A DNA stretch of 64,000 nt from Spodoptera frugiperda (GCF_023101765.2 NC_064218.1:11780001-11844000), one strand, 5' to 3'; counted from the first letter of the stretch, positions 46,721 through 58,428 are shown. Numbers and translations: made by a program. The notes: generated by a model from the letters alone, not told the origin.

Positions 46721-47281
46721 AATATCATCATCATATTTTTACCGACTTCAATAGAGGAAGAGGTGCTATGTTCGGATATTTTTTTCTTATTATTTATTTT
46801 TCCATTGTATGAGTTTCAAAGCATCCATTACTGAACGTATGCATACCTGACATACGGACTTATACTTGTTTTATTTATCTCTGATTTATGCACACAATTA
46901 ATTAAGTGCAACAATAATAATTGCTTACTGTGCTCCTATTTAGTAATCAGTGGATCAATCATTTCGTGATACTACCCTTCAGCCGGGTGTATAAGGAGGT
47001 TATTGGGGGAAGTCATAACTGTCATATAGTAAGTTAGTAATGGCCAGAAGAGATTATGCAAAATCATCTGTAGAACTAGCTTATACTTCATTTGGAATAG
47101 TGCTCATAATCCATTTATTTTATTTATGGTAGAATCAAAAATTAATGCTCTGCTATTTTGATGTTGTCACTTGGCATGAAAAAATTGCAAACCGTAAAGA
47201 ATATTATAATTTAAGATCTAACTCAGCCGCGCTGCCCTATGCTCCGCTTTTCTACTAATCCGATACATAATGTAACTAATT

Positions 47282-47490
47282 CGACTGCTACGGTTGGTGC
47301 GGTGGCAGGGCAACTGGCTGCCGCTGCAACGATAGTAGCGAAGGCTTCGATTCCCGCACGGAGCATACTCTTTGTGTGAACCACAAATTATTGTTTCGGG
47401 TCTGGTAGGTGCATCATGTGTATGTGAACTTGTATTTTGTAAACGCACCCACAACATAGGAGAAATCCTAATGTGGGGCAACGTTTTGAG
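47282..47490 (+). mobile_element. SINE family B copy
   Basis: gactgctacggttggtgcgg, ggcttcgattcccgca (B-box region), tgaaccacaaattattgttt and ttttgtaaacgcacccacaa. Confidence 0.75.
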
Positions 47491-47589
47491 ATTAGACACA
47501 CAGACAAACAGACAAAAGAAAAAATGTAACAGATAAAAGTCGCAAACCTTCCTTACACACTTTGCCGCGGTGCATTTTCATAGCGTATC

Positions 47590-47711
47590 TTAACTATACC
47601 GCTGCATAGCATAATGTCAGTGAGAATAGTCACATCGTTCTACTGATTAGCTAATTATATTCTTGCCGTATAGCTGTAAAATACATCTCGGGTAGAAAAG
47701 CAGCCTAAGGA
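47590..47711 (+). mobile_element. MITE family F fragment
   Basis: ccgctgcatagcataatgtc and acatctcgggtagaaaagca match the family F end seen at 44082 and 51262. Confidence 0.4.
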
Positions 47712-48444
47712 GCATTTTCAATTTTTTTCGCATTATCTAGACACGCAAAGTACAATTGCACTAAAGGAACTGTAATGGCCAGCGCTGAGTGTAATATTAC
47801 ACGAACCATTTGGTGCCACTTTTTACACTTCCATAACTCAAAACGGTAGGTAAATTTAACGCTCTCAACACATGAAACTACGGTGTTTCATTATGTCCAT
47901 AAAGACAACTGTATCTTAACTGCTGCTTGCTATTATTTAAAATGTATAGCTGATATTAGAAATTAGGTAAGATTTGACACAGATAGAAACAGGCCAGCGC
48001 TGTTTTTATAAGGATTACACAAAAACGTGTGTTTTAATTGAATAACTTTATAGAATAACTGAGGGAATGAAAACTATATAGGCCAAGTCAAATCTTACCT
48101 ATATATTTAGCTTAGCTCTCCATTCTTTTTGCTACGAAGCCCTTTTTGCTACAATTAAACATAAGTTATGTATTAAACTTGGCTTTCACATTTCACATTA
48201 ATGTTTTGGTGGGATTAATACTTACTGTCATTAGTGTACCTAATTTAAGTTCCATTTTGGTTAGCTCTGTGTTATACAAAGTATATGATGTTATATTTAG
48301 ATATATTATTTTACTAGACTATCTGATTATCAAGATCCATAAATTAGAACTCATTTACATATGAAACCAATGTCATATCTAGAATAAGCTCTACTTTATA
48401 AATTCTACCTTCCTTTAGTACTTTCTTACAGTGTGACCACACCT

Positions 48445-48579
48445 AAGGTCAGCCACAACTAAACAAGTTCATCCTCGAGCATCGCCCGCTCATTAAGAAA
48501 CATTGGCCGCTACTTACGATGTAATTGATCGATTCGCACCTCACTATAAATACTGTGATAACGATACTGGGTTATCAGT
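48445..48579 (+). promoter_or_regulatory. Promoter of the third clustered CPR gene
   Basis: AAGGTCA 48445-48451, TATAAATA 48545-48552 and TCAGT initiator 48575-48579, with the same spacing as in copy 2. About 210 bp of promoter is almost identical to copy 2. Confidence 0.65.
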
Positions 48580-48629
48580 TGCACTCACAGCTTCTGGGTA
48601 GCAAGTTCTGTACAACACAAGAACACAAA

Positions 48630-49619
48630 ATGAAATTGGTGAGGATTTATTTGGAGCAATTAATTTTTAATTGAAGATAATATTGAGGCTCTTGCATCAT
48701 TACATAACTTGGGTGTTTTTTTTTCAGTTCATCGTCTTAGCCGCTGTTGCTCTGGCCCAGGCCGCCAAACTGGACAGGACGTACCTCCCACCTAACGCGC
48801 AGGCTTCAGCAGGATCTGCCTTCCTTGATGCTCCTCGTCAGTCCAACGGATTCCAGGGTCAAACTGGTGCCTTCTCATCCAACTCCCAGAGTGGAGCTTA
48901 CTCAGGTTTCGAAGCCCGTCCCGTGGAGCGCGCCCAGGCTGCCTTCGAGAGGAACGCTGCTATCCTTCGTCAGGACAACTCCAATGATGGAGAGACTTAC
49001 GCGTATGCTTATGAGACTGAGAACGGTATCTCCGGCGAGGAGAACGGAGTGGCGACCAACGGAGTGCAGGCTCAGGGCAGCTACTCCTACACTGGGGATG
49101 ATGGCAAGGTCTACTCTGTGAGGTGAGGATCTGGAGTGTAAAATATTGCATCACCATTACTTCTACTTGCATTTATAGTGCTTTACAATAAACAATCAAT
49201 ATTTACAGGTACACCGCTGATGAGAACGGTTTCCAGCCCCAAGGTGACCATCTCCCCACTCCTCACCCCATCCCTGAAGAGATCCTGAAGGCTCTGGAGC
49301 AGAACGCTCGCGATGAGGCCGCTGGCATCTTTGATGACGGTGAACTATTGTGACAAATAAATTACCACCTTCAATATTTTTATATCATTGACTTTATCAC
49401 TTAGTTAACTATTTTCTTTTTCTGTTTGTAGGATCTTACAGCGAGGCTAAATACTCTAGCAACTCCCAGCAAACTTACTACGACAGCAACGCTCAAGCAA
49501 TCAATGGCCAAAGCTCCGGCTCTGCTGCTGGAGTCCAGAAAGCGTACCTCCCCCCCTTCGCGCAGAAGGCGGGAGCGAGACAATCCTCCTTCGACGCTAG
49601 AGCCGGCTACCGTTACTAG
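48630..49619 (+). CDS. RR-1 cuticular protein (cluster copy 3)
   Basis: Exons 48630-48638, 48728-49122, 49209-49339 and 49432-49619 (723 nt, 240 residues); introns 89, 86 and 92 bp, all GT/AG. The protein is nearly identical to copy 2: MKLFIVLAAVALAQA signal, KLDRTYLPP, split RR-1 domain (here FQPQGDHLPTPHP rather than FQPEGDH), NAQAINGQSSGSAAG linker and the GYRY end. Promoter, 3' end and ~2 kb downstream are also duplicated, so it arose by recent tandem duplication of a segment of several kb. The function is as for the paralogues. Confidence 0.95.
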
Positions 49620-49658
49620 AGACTGATGTAAATTGTTGTACATATCGGATTGTTATTC

Positions 49659-49664
49659 AATAAA
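49659..49664 (+). terminator. Poly(A) signal, cluster copy 3
   Basis: AATAAA 40 bp after the stop in the same context as the other copies. Confidence 0.75.
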
Positions 49665-51508
49665 GTATTTATTTGAACACTATTTCTGTTGATTGATTTC
49701 TAATATTGAATTAAAATATTTTCTAGAGTAAGCTTAATAAAATAATAAAAATTGTATATTAATCATAAAAAAGGATTAGTGTAAAGTTTGCATAACATGT
49801 AATTTAAAACAATGGGTAAAAACATCAACGACATACGATTGTCAAAACATAATTTATCAGAATAAATTAAGACAAACTTCTGTGAAGCCTGTGCAGTGAC
49901 TTTTCCATTAACTTGTTCGACTACCGCTATCGTAGCAATGAATCTATTAATTTGTATCACTAACAAACGTATCATAATAAGATCAATGGGCTATTTAATA
50001 CAAATACGGAAGCATACACAGAATAGCTATGTAAACAACAAACTGATAATTAGTATACTTCATAAGTTCATAATTCATCATCAAATGTTATGAATCTCAA
50101 AGCATAGATGCTAGATATACATTTCATAGTAGTGCATTTGGTATAAAGGCATACGTTCAATAGTCTACTACTAAACATACCAACTTATACTTTCTTTATC
50201 TATGTCTTACGCATACAATTAGGTGCAACAATAATTATTATTGATCGCTGTGTTATTAAGACATTTTTATTACTATTAGTTATTTAGTAATCAGTGGAAC
50301 AACCATTTCGTGGTGGCAGCGTAGAATACATACAACAACCCTTCTCGCGGGCGTATTAGGAGGCTATTGGAGAAATTCATATTGTTAGATAGTATGCAAG
50401 TTAGTAATGACCAGAAGAGTAATTGGTGGAAACTCCTCTTATTTTTAGAAGACGCTCATAATCCAGCAGGTAGGCTCTTACCGTGATGGTTATTTAGTGT
50501 ATCACAATAAAAACGTTACGACTAATTTGTACCATTTACAGTCCTAGATCTGCTCAAATTTTATTGTCATATAAGTTACATCATAAGTCTAGATCTTTAC
50601 GATTTTACATTAATATAACTATAACTAAACATACATTAGAGCAAATGTCCCATTTGTTGAAGTGCTGGAAGTGTAAATGTAGATAAACGGATGTTTGTTT
50701 TTCGATGCTCGATTTGATGTTCTTTATATTCTTAATTTCCTTAACGTGAAACATTATTTAAACACTTTTTTATATCATGGTTACTGGAAAGTTATTAAAG
50801 TGATCCTATTACGTTGGAAGACAAAAGGCTAACGTTTTTAAATGGGGCGCTTATTTCGAGAAATAAATCATCCAAAAATGCGTAATGATGCTTTTCCATA
50901 AGATATAAGCTATGCTAAGTTACTTTGCATGTATTTGGTGGGTACCAAACGCATAGATGTCGATTAATTGGTGCCTTCAGTTTATTATTAGTGAAAATGG
51001 ATTTTACTAAGTGTGCGTCTTCTCCACGCTCGCTGCCCTCCTCACTTCCATTCTAATCATTTTATCGATACATCGAGTAACGTAAGCTGCATATCTTCCT
51101 TTTGTGCAGTTACTTCGCAGTAGTGCATTTCATAGCATATCTTACTTGTACCGCTGCATAGTACAGTGTCAGTGAAAACCATTTCATCGTTCCACTGCTT
51201 AGCTATTAAATTCTCGCCGCATAGTAGCATAGTACATCTCGGGTAGAAAAGCACCCTAATTAGTCTTCAAACTTCGCATTATTTATACTCGCTGACACAA
51301 GTGTACGTAATTTGAGATCCATTGTTTTGGTTAGCTCTGTGTTAAATAAAGTATATGATGCTATATTTAGTATTTATTTATACCAGATTATCAAGCTCCA
51401 TAAATTAGACCGCGTTAATACCTAAAACCAATGTCATATCTAGAATAAACTTCATTTTAGTACTCCACCTTCCTAATAGTAAAACTTTCTTACAATGTGA
51501 CCACACCT
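49665..51508. other. Intergenic spacer between cluster copies 3 and 4
   Basis: 49720-50460 is the duplicated downstream flank. 51105-51262 is a MITE F end. 51290-51480 matches the upstream flanks of copies 3 (48230-48400) and 5 (inverted, 57490-57680). No gene is visible. Confidence 0.65.
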
Positions 51509-51643
51509 AAGGTCATCCACAACTAAACAAGTTCATCCTCGAGCATCGCCCGCTCATTAAGAAACATTGGCCGCTACTTACGATGTAATTGATCGATTCG
51601 CACCTCACTATAAATACTGTGATAACGATACTGGGTTATCAGT
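51509..51643 (+). promoter_or_regulatory. Promoter of the fourth clustered CPR gene
   Basis: AAGGTCA 51509-51515, TATAAATA 51609-51616 and TCAGT initiator 51639-51643, again with the half-site 132 bp before the predicted start. Confidence 0.65.
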
Positions 51644-51693
51644 TGCACTCACAGCTTTTGGGTAGCAAGTTCTGTGCAACACAAGAACACAAA

Positions 51694-53322
51694 ATGAAAT
51701 TGGTGAGGATTTATTTAGAGCAATTATTTTTGAATTAGAGATAATTATTTAGGGTCTTACATCATTACATAACTTGGGTTTTTTCAGTTCATCGTCTTAG
51801 CCGCTGTTGCTGTGGCCCAGGCCGCCAAACTGGACAGGACGTACCTCCCACCTAACGCGCAGGCTTCTGCAGGATCTGCCTTCCTTGATGCTCCTCGTCA
51901 GTCCAACGGATTCCAGGGACAAACTGGTGCCTTCTCATCCAACTCCCAGAGTGGAGCTTACTCAGGCTTCGAAGCCCGTCCCGTGGAGCGCGCCCAGGCT
52001 GCCTTCGAGAGGAACGCTGCTATCCTTCGTCAGGACAACTCCAATGATGGAGAGACTTACGCGTATGCTTATGAGACTAAGAACGGTATCTCCGGCGAGG
52101 AGAACGGAGTGGCGACCAACGGAGTGCAGGCTCAGGGCAGCTACTCCTACACTGGGGATGATGGCAAGGTCTACTCTGTGAGGTAAATATTAGAAAATGA
52201 TAATTAACCACTCAAACGTTCACGTGCGACACCTGTCAACACCTTGTACGCCCACGCGCTCGATCTGTGTTGAACCGCGTCGAGCGCCCCATGCCGTTAC
52301 CGATTCAAAGTGTATTTTCTAGCAAACTATTGCAGCTATAGCAAAGTAAAAAATATCAGTATAAAGCTGAATTATTAAGGAATCAAAATATATACTAATT
52401 AAAGTACAGAAATCAATCACAAATGCATAAAAAAAAGTTGAACTTAACAGAACGGGCTAAATATTTGTTTGTTTTTTTGAACAAGTTTTGACTAAACGTT
52501 ATTTAATTATTTATTTTCGTTGTTTTATTTTGAAAGAATGAATCTTAAGGATTATTTTAATATACAACACTAATACAGTAGGATGATAAATAAATGAATA
52601 CTTCAATTTTAAACGCAAACACTTCACAAAACTTGACACACAGTTTGTAAACAATTATTTTTTATATTCTTGCTGTCACCTGGCATACTGTTTTACCGAC
52701 CAATAGATGCGTTATTTAATACAGATCCATCTAGTATAACATTCGTAAAGCTCTTTGAAGCTTGTCATAGATAAAAATTCGTTGGAAGTGAACAAGTCAA
52801 ATGGGCTGCTATAGTCGCCCGGGCGTTTAACGCCAAAATTTTTTGGGCGACTATAGTCGCCCGGGCGTTTGAGTGGTTAAACTTTCAACAATTTCATTAT
52901 CTTTATAGCATTAACGTCTATTGTCACTTCTGCAGGTACACCGCTGATGAGAACGGTTTCCAGCCCCAGGGTGACCATCTCCCCACTCCTCACCCCATCC
53001 CTGAAGAGATCCTGAAGGCTCTGGAGCAGAACGCTCGCGATGAGGCTGCTGGCATCTTTGATGATGGTGAGCAAATCATTAAAGCATAATACTAAACCAA
53101 CAATGATTATAATGCCATATTACTAAGATACCTTCTAACGCTTGATTTTCATTCATATTTACAGGATCTTATAGCGAAGCCAAATACGACAGCAACGCTC
53201 GTAGTGGTGCCCAAAGCTCCGGCTCTGCTGCTGGAGTCCAGAAGGCGTACCTCCCCCCCTTCGCGCAGAAGGCGGGAGCGAGACAATCCTCCTTCGACGC
53301 TAGAGCCGGCTACCGGTACTAG
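51694..53322 (+). CDS. RR-1 cuticular protein (cluster copy 4) with a transposon in intron 2
   Basis: Exons 51694-51702, 51788-52182, 52936-53066 and 53165-53322 total 693 nt (230 residues). The signal peptide is MKLFIVLAAVAVAQA. The RR-1 domain is split as in the paralogues, but has YETKNGIS where the others have YETENGIS (codon 52079-52081). Exon 4 is shorter: the SSNSQQTYYDSNAQAINGQ segment is reduced to DSNARSGAQ, a difference shared with copy 5. Intron 2 is 753 bp; minus a 673-bp insertion it would be 80 bp, as in the other copies. Splice sites are unaffected, so the gene is probably functional. Confidence 0.94.
52208..52876. mobile_element. TTAA-flanked (piggyBac-type) MITE in intron 2
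   Basis: TTAA lies at 52204-52207 and 52877-52880. The ends are exact 11-bp inverted repeats CCACTCAAACG. The right end holds two direct copies of ctatagtcgcccgggcgttt. The inverted paralogue (copy 5) has the uninterrupted sequence gataattaaactttcaa at the same intron position, which is a direct empty-site comparison. 669 bp, no transposase. Confidence 0.9.
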
Positions 53323-53361
53323 AGACTGATGTAAATTGTTGTACATATCGGATTGTTATTC

Positions 53362-53367
53362 AATAAA
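53362..53367 (+). terminator. Poly(A) signal, cluster copy 4
   Basis: AATAAA 40 bp after the stop, conserved context. Confidence 0.75.
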
Positions 53368-56259
53368 GTATTTATTTGAACAAAATACTTACCTATTTAA
53401 TTAATTTACTTCCTATATTTTGTTGATTTATTACCTAGTCACAACTAAAACATTAGGTCCTCAAGAGGTATTGACTTCTTAGTAGCTGCGTATGTCATCT
53501 TGACACTTGATATTGCCATGATCATCATCATCACTTCACGTCATCCAGTACTAAATAAACACACGTCATTTTAGCTATCCACAAAGAATGATACTTATAC
53601 TAAAAGTCCTTACTTCATACAGTAGTTAAACAGCCATTAAAATACTTCAAATTGTTTTAAACAAAATTCCCATACGCTAAACTATTTTCTCATGATTGAA
53701 ATGTGATCTTTTCTGCCTGTCCATCCATGTGCCTGTGTATCTAGATTTAAATGAGTAATGATCTATTGAAATCGTTAACTAGACATGTCAGTAATGTCAA
53801 AACAAATTGGCCTGATAAATCTTGCAGACTGACATAGAATGGCTGATGCGATCTCTTACGAAATGTATGCAGATGCTCTGGTAATGCACATTGCTTAGAT
53901 AATTATAGAGATTAAATCCTTTGATAGACTGTAAAAAAAAGTGTTAGAGATGAAAGATAAAAATATACAAAGTTGAAGTTTTAGACATTATATTTAAATG
54001 CATGAGATGTTTTGAAATGTGTACAAACAAACATAAACAGACGAGTGTATTGTTGTGTAATTAGTTTTTAAATTAATAGAAAAGTGATTCAGCAAGATTG
54101 CAACTACAAAGCACGAATTCAAAGCATTTGTTTTCGCAGACATGGCCTCCCATATACTGATATACCATAAAAATAAGAAATTTTTTTTTTTCGCGATTTT
54201 CACACAAACATGTTTCAAGTCAAGATGTCTCTATGTAAATTACTATGTTGTAAAATATACTTTCTTATATGCTATTTAGAAAATATACTTTCTGTAAGAT
54301 TTTCAAACTTAATTTTCTGTTGCCAGTAATTTGAATTTCAACTCGATTCCATTGTCAGATTTTTTTTTAGATACGGTCGGTCATCCATTGTCATTCCTTC
54401 CGCCTTGGGAGACTCTCTCGCTCGACGTCAGCCTCTTACAAACTAGAAACCACGCCGCTCCTACTCCTGCTCTTCCAGCCGGAGCCCCAGTAACCCACTT
54501 GGTAGTCCGCAGCTCTGGGTCGGGCATCAGTCCTACTGGGCTCCATCTGTGGTGGTCTGATGGCTCTTTCAGGCGCAGAACGCGACGTACCGTACGTATA
54601 ACTAACTTAACTGACAAAAGATTCCCTTCGCAAAAAATAAACTGATTGAGCATTCATTTTCTTAGATGTGTCTATTAAGAAACAAGAGCATCTCTACGAT
54701 CATCCATCTTGATTAAGATTGTAACCGGCTGATTAGATGGTAATGATGGCTTTGGCAATTTATTTTAATAATTTAGACACTGGCTATGACCTAATAGGAA
54801 TATTGCACGGAGGTTTTATCTTAGCAAGCTGATATGAAGCACGGTTTGTGTAGCAATTGAGGTTACGTTTTTTTTAAATTTAATTTGAAGTTTAAGTTCG
54901 CGATGTAGTTATTTATATTGCGAAAGTGATGAGTAGCTTACTAGATCTGTCTTTATCAGTTACTTATGCAAGTTTTATAAAACAAGACTACCACTTACTT
55001 GTCTGCTTACGACATAGATCAAAGTGTAGCGGGGTGATTGAAGATGCGGTGCATACATATACAATTACACACATAAAGTGATAGTGCTACTATGTGATAA
55101 TATGTAATTAGAAAACTTATGTGTTTATTTTTTGTCGTTCTTATTTTATTTCATTTTCTTTTTGTTTTGGGAAACAAACAGATAACATAATTATGAACAA
55201 TAATTACAATCACATAGCCGACACTTTACTACAAAACAGTTTCCATATTCACATAAAACAATGTTTATTTCAAAAAAAAAAAACAATATTATACCTTTTT
55301 AGATTTTTCTCTATTAGTATATTACTATCACACCTTTCATCCTTCTAAGGAAGGTACAAAGTTGTAAAATGTAACACCTAATCATTGATGGTTTGAACAG
55401 CTATGGTTTATAATACCAGTAAGAAAACTTTAGACACCAGACACAATTGAAAAATACGAAATCTCTACGTTAATAAGGAAATCGGACGTGACATCCCTTG
55501 TCCAGTAGTCAGTCGCGCTACTAGATCACATCAACAGCCTATAAGTGGCCAATGCTGATCAAAGCGTCTTCTCGCACGGAGAAGGTTTGACCATTAATCA
55601 TCACGCTTACGGCTACTAAACCAAAGACTTTTTTACTTTTTACTACAGATAACTTCAAAAACAAATAAAATTCAAAAGTTTATTGTTTTTACAACTAACT
55701 TGTAACTACCTCGTTGGTGGTCCCAATCAGTGCTGAGCATTTTCTAAGATCGTGAGCGCAAACCTCATTAGAGAAGTGGTTGTAAGCGTGACTGCTGGGC
55801 TCGGATCCCAAGCTTGATGTCAGGGTCGACCGACAGTACCAACATACTTTTATTTTGGAATACATAGTAATATTAAAGTATTCCAAAATGTGTATGTTGT
55901 GTCTAAAGTGTATGCGAGGGACTAAAGATTGAGCTAGTATTGTGCTTTTGAAAAGGCCTACGTTCAAGTGTGGACGGAAACGGGTTAATGATGATTAAGA
56001 CTTTGCCGAATAATTAGGTACGACCTTGAGATAGAGATGGTTCAGCTGGTATTTCCGCATAGAATAAGGGTTGTCGGCCCGTAAGGTTTGTTACCATTGA
56101 CAGAACGTAGTATAAAAAGTGTACTATTAAAACCGCATATTAATGCGGCAGTAAGAATGTAAAATCATATTTCTCATTATTGATTTGCTATTAATACATA
56201 CACTTAATGAGGTGTTTCAGTACTAAATTATAACGAATATATTGTGTTCAAATAAATAC
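53368..56259. other. Spacer between convergent cluster copies 4 and 5
   Basis: No gene is seen. It contains a minus-orientation family D repeat (54370-54600) and a small hairpin at 55841-55898 (aacatacttttattttggaa / ttccaaaatgtgtatgtt). The rest is AT-rich. Confidence 0.6.
54370..54600 (-). mobile_element. Interspersed repeat (family D), minus orientation, long copy
   Basis: On plus: ctcctactcctgctcttcca, gccggagccccagtaaccca, catcagtcctactgggctcc and atctgtggtggtctgatggc, the inverse of the 14424-14627 element. Frames on both strands here are fortuitous. Confidence 0.7.
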
Positions 56260-56265
56260 TTTATT
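56260..56265 (-). terminator. Poly(A) signal, cluster copy 5
   Basis: Minus-strand AATAAA (plus TTTATT) 40 bp past the stop, same context as in copies 2-4. Confidence 0.75.
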
Positions 56266-56304
56266 GAATAACAATCCGATATGTACAACAATTTACATCA
56301 GTCT

Positions 56305-57257
56305 CTAGTAACGGTAGCCGGCTCTAGCGTCGAAGGAGGATTGTCTCGCTCCCGCCTTCTGCGCGAAGGGGGGGAGGTACGCTTTCTGGACTCCAGCAGC
56401 AGAGCCGGAGCTTTGGGCAGCACCAATACGAGGGTTGCTGTCGTATTTGGCTTCGCTATAAGATCCTGTAAATATGAATGAAAATCAAGCGTTAGAAGTG
56501 ATCTAAGTAGTACAACATTATATCATTGTTAGTTTAGTATTATGCAGTAATGATTTGCTCACCGTCATCAAAGATGCCAGCAGCCTCATCGCGAGCGTTC
56601 TGCTCCAGAGCCTTCAGGATCTCTTCAGGGATGGGGTGAGGAGTGGGGAGATGGTCACCTTGGGGCTGGAAACCGTTCTCATCAGCGGTGTACCTGCAGA
56701 TGTGACAATAGAAGTTAGTGATATAATGACATTATTGAAAGTTTAATTATCATTTTTTAATCCTCACCTCACAGAGTAGACCTTGCCATCATCCCCAGTG
56801 TAGGAGTAGCTGCCCTGAGCCTGCACTCCGTTGGTCGCCACTCCGTTCTCCTCGCCGGAGATACCGTTCTCAGTCTCATAAGCATACGCGTAAGTCTCTC
56901 CATCATTGGAGTTGTCCTGACGAAGGATAGCAGCGTTCCTCTCGAAGGCAGCCTGGGCGCGCTCCACGGGACGGGCTTCGAAACCTGAGTAAGCTCCACT
57001 CTGGGAGTTGGATGAGAAGGCACCAGTTTGTCCCTGGAATCCGTTGGACTGACGAGGAGCATCAAGGAAGGCAGATCCTGCAGAAGCCTGCGCGTTAGGT
57101 GGGAGGTACGTCCTGTCCAGTTTGGCGGCCTGGGCCAGAGCAACAGCGGCTAAGACAATGAACTGGAAAAAAATCCAAGTTATGTAATGATGCAAGAGCC
57201 TTAATATTACCTTCAATTAAAAATTAATTGCTCCAAATAAATCCTCACCAATTTCAT
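56305..57257 (-). CDS. RR-1 cuticular protein (cluster copy 5), inverted
   Basis: On the minus strand, exons are 57257-57249 (MKL), 57162-56768, 56693-56563 and 56465-56305, 696 nt in all (231 residues), with GT/AG introns of 86, 74 and 97 bp. Signal MKLFIVLAAVALAQA, KLDRTYLPP, RR-1 domain split after YSVR, and a short exon 4 (EAKYDSNPRIGAAQSSG) ending RQSSFDARAGYRY. Exon 4 and intron 3 resemble copy 4 more than copies 2-3, so copies 4 and 5 form an inverted pair facing tail to tail. Its intron 2 preserves the empty site of the transposon in copy 4. Probable cuticle structural protein. Confidence 0.95.
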
Positions 57258-57307
57258 TTTGTGTTCTTGTGTTGTACAGAACTTGCTACCCAGAAGCTGT
57301 GAGTGCA

Positions 57308-57442
57308 ACTGATAACCCAGTATCGTTATCACAGTATTTATAGTGAGGTGCGAATCGATCAATTACATCGTAAGTAGCGGCCAATGTTTCTTAATGAGCG
57401 GGCGATGCTCGAGGATGAACTTGTTTAGTTGTGGCTGACCTT
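57308..57442 (-). promoter_or_regulatory. Promoter of the fifth clustered CPR gene
   Basis: On the minus strand: AAGGTCA at 57442-57436, TATAAATA at 57342-57335 and TCAGT initiator at 57312-57308. The spacing is identical to copies 2-4. Confidence 0.65.
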
Positions 57443-57489
57443 AGGTGTGGTCATACTGTAAGAAAGTACTATTAGGAAGGTGGACTATT

Positions 57490-57680
57490 TAAGTGGACCT
57501 TATCATAGATATGGCATTGGTTTTAGGTGTTTGCGTGTTCTAATTTATGGAGCTTGATAATCTGGTAGTACAATAAATACATCTAAATATAGCATCATAT
57601 ATTTTGTATAACACAGAGCTAACCAAAAGAATGGACCTCAAATTACGTACACTAATGTCAGCGAGTGTCAATAATGCGAA
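57490..57680 (-). repeat. Duplicated upstream flank of CPR copy 5
   Basis: The inverse of 48230-48420 and 51290-51480 (for example ttggttagctctgtgttat on minus). It shows that duplication extended ~400 bp above each gene. Confidence 0.7.
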
Positions 57681-57807
57681 AAAAATGATTATGTAGAAGA
57701 TAAAAATGCTTGGAGGCAAGCTGGTCCGGCTCCACAGGATAACGGAAAAAATGTAGTAATATAAATGTTTTTTCGATGTGTTCTGTACTTTATACAATTA
57801 TTGTAAA

Positions 57808-58100
57808 TAGCTTTTGTCCGCGACTTCGTTCGCGTGGAATAGTGACTTCCGGCAAATTTTTGGTTTTAACCACATAGTTCCCGATCTCGCGGGATCTCTT
57901 CAAAAATGAGATGTGGAAGATATTCCAGGGAACTCTTCAAAAATCAACATAATGAGCTCTGCGTTTGAATTTAATAGATGTATACTCACTTAGGGCATTG
58001 AAAAAATAGTTTAAAAACGGACTTAAACTAACTTAAAACTAAAGAAAGCTACGAATTACGAATTTATAACAATTAAAAAAGAAACTATATTACAACCTAT
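57808..58100 (+). repeat. Moth dispersed repeat start (cgcgacttcgttcgcgtgg)
   Basis: tagcttttgtccgcgacttc, gttcgcgtggaatagtga and cgatctcgcgggatct are a typical head of a lepidopteran interspersed repeat. A diverged relative lies at 13075-13200. It may be the 5' end of the element whose microsatellite-bearing end lies at 59620 onward. Confidence 0.5.
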
Positions 58101-58428
58101 CCTCTATGCTATAATAACCAAGCTTAAACTAAATAATTTAAAAGAAACGACTTAAATCTAATCTAATTAATTTATAAATTAGACTTACAATTTTATTAAA
58201 AAAACTAACTACAGTAACTACTAATAATCGATATCAAACTAAACCTACGTTAAATAGTTTAACCAAAAAACCAGGAAAACCCAACAAATAAACTTATTAA
58301 TTGACAAATACAACGAAACCAATTTAGAATATACGAAACAGCAGGACCACTACAGACAAATAATCATACGACTGATAATACACTTTTTCTACGATAGTAC
58401 CGAAGCGCTCGGCCGATACCCAACCAAA

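Larger units (their letters stand above)
44300..47100 (+). repeat. Segmental duplication unit, paired with 48200-50460
   Basis: Promoter, gene, 3' flank (around 45640-46060 versus 49720-50030) and a distal block (46890-47070 versus 50220-50430, with tttagtaatcagtgga) are collinear in the two units. Unit 1 contains insertions at 46121-46720 that unit 2 lacks. Boundaries are approximate. Confidence 0.75.

Noticed and set aside
54331..54653. Overlapping ~100-residue frames on both strands
   Set aside because: They lie within a family D interspersed repeat and have no protein features.
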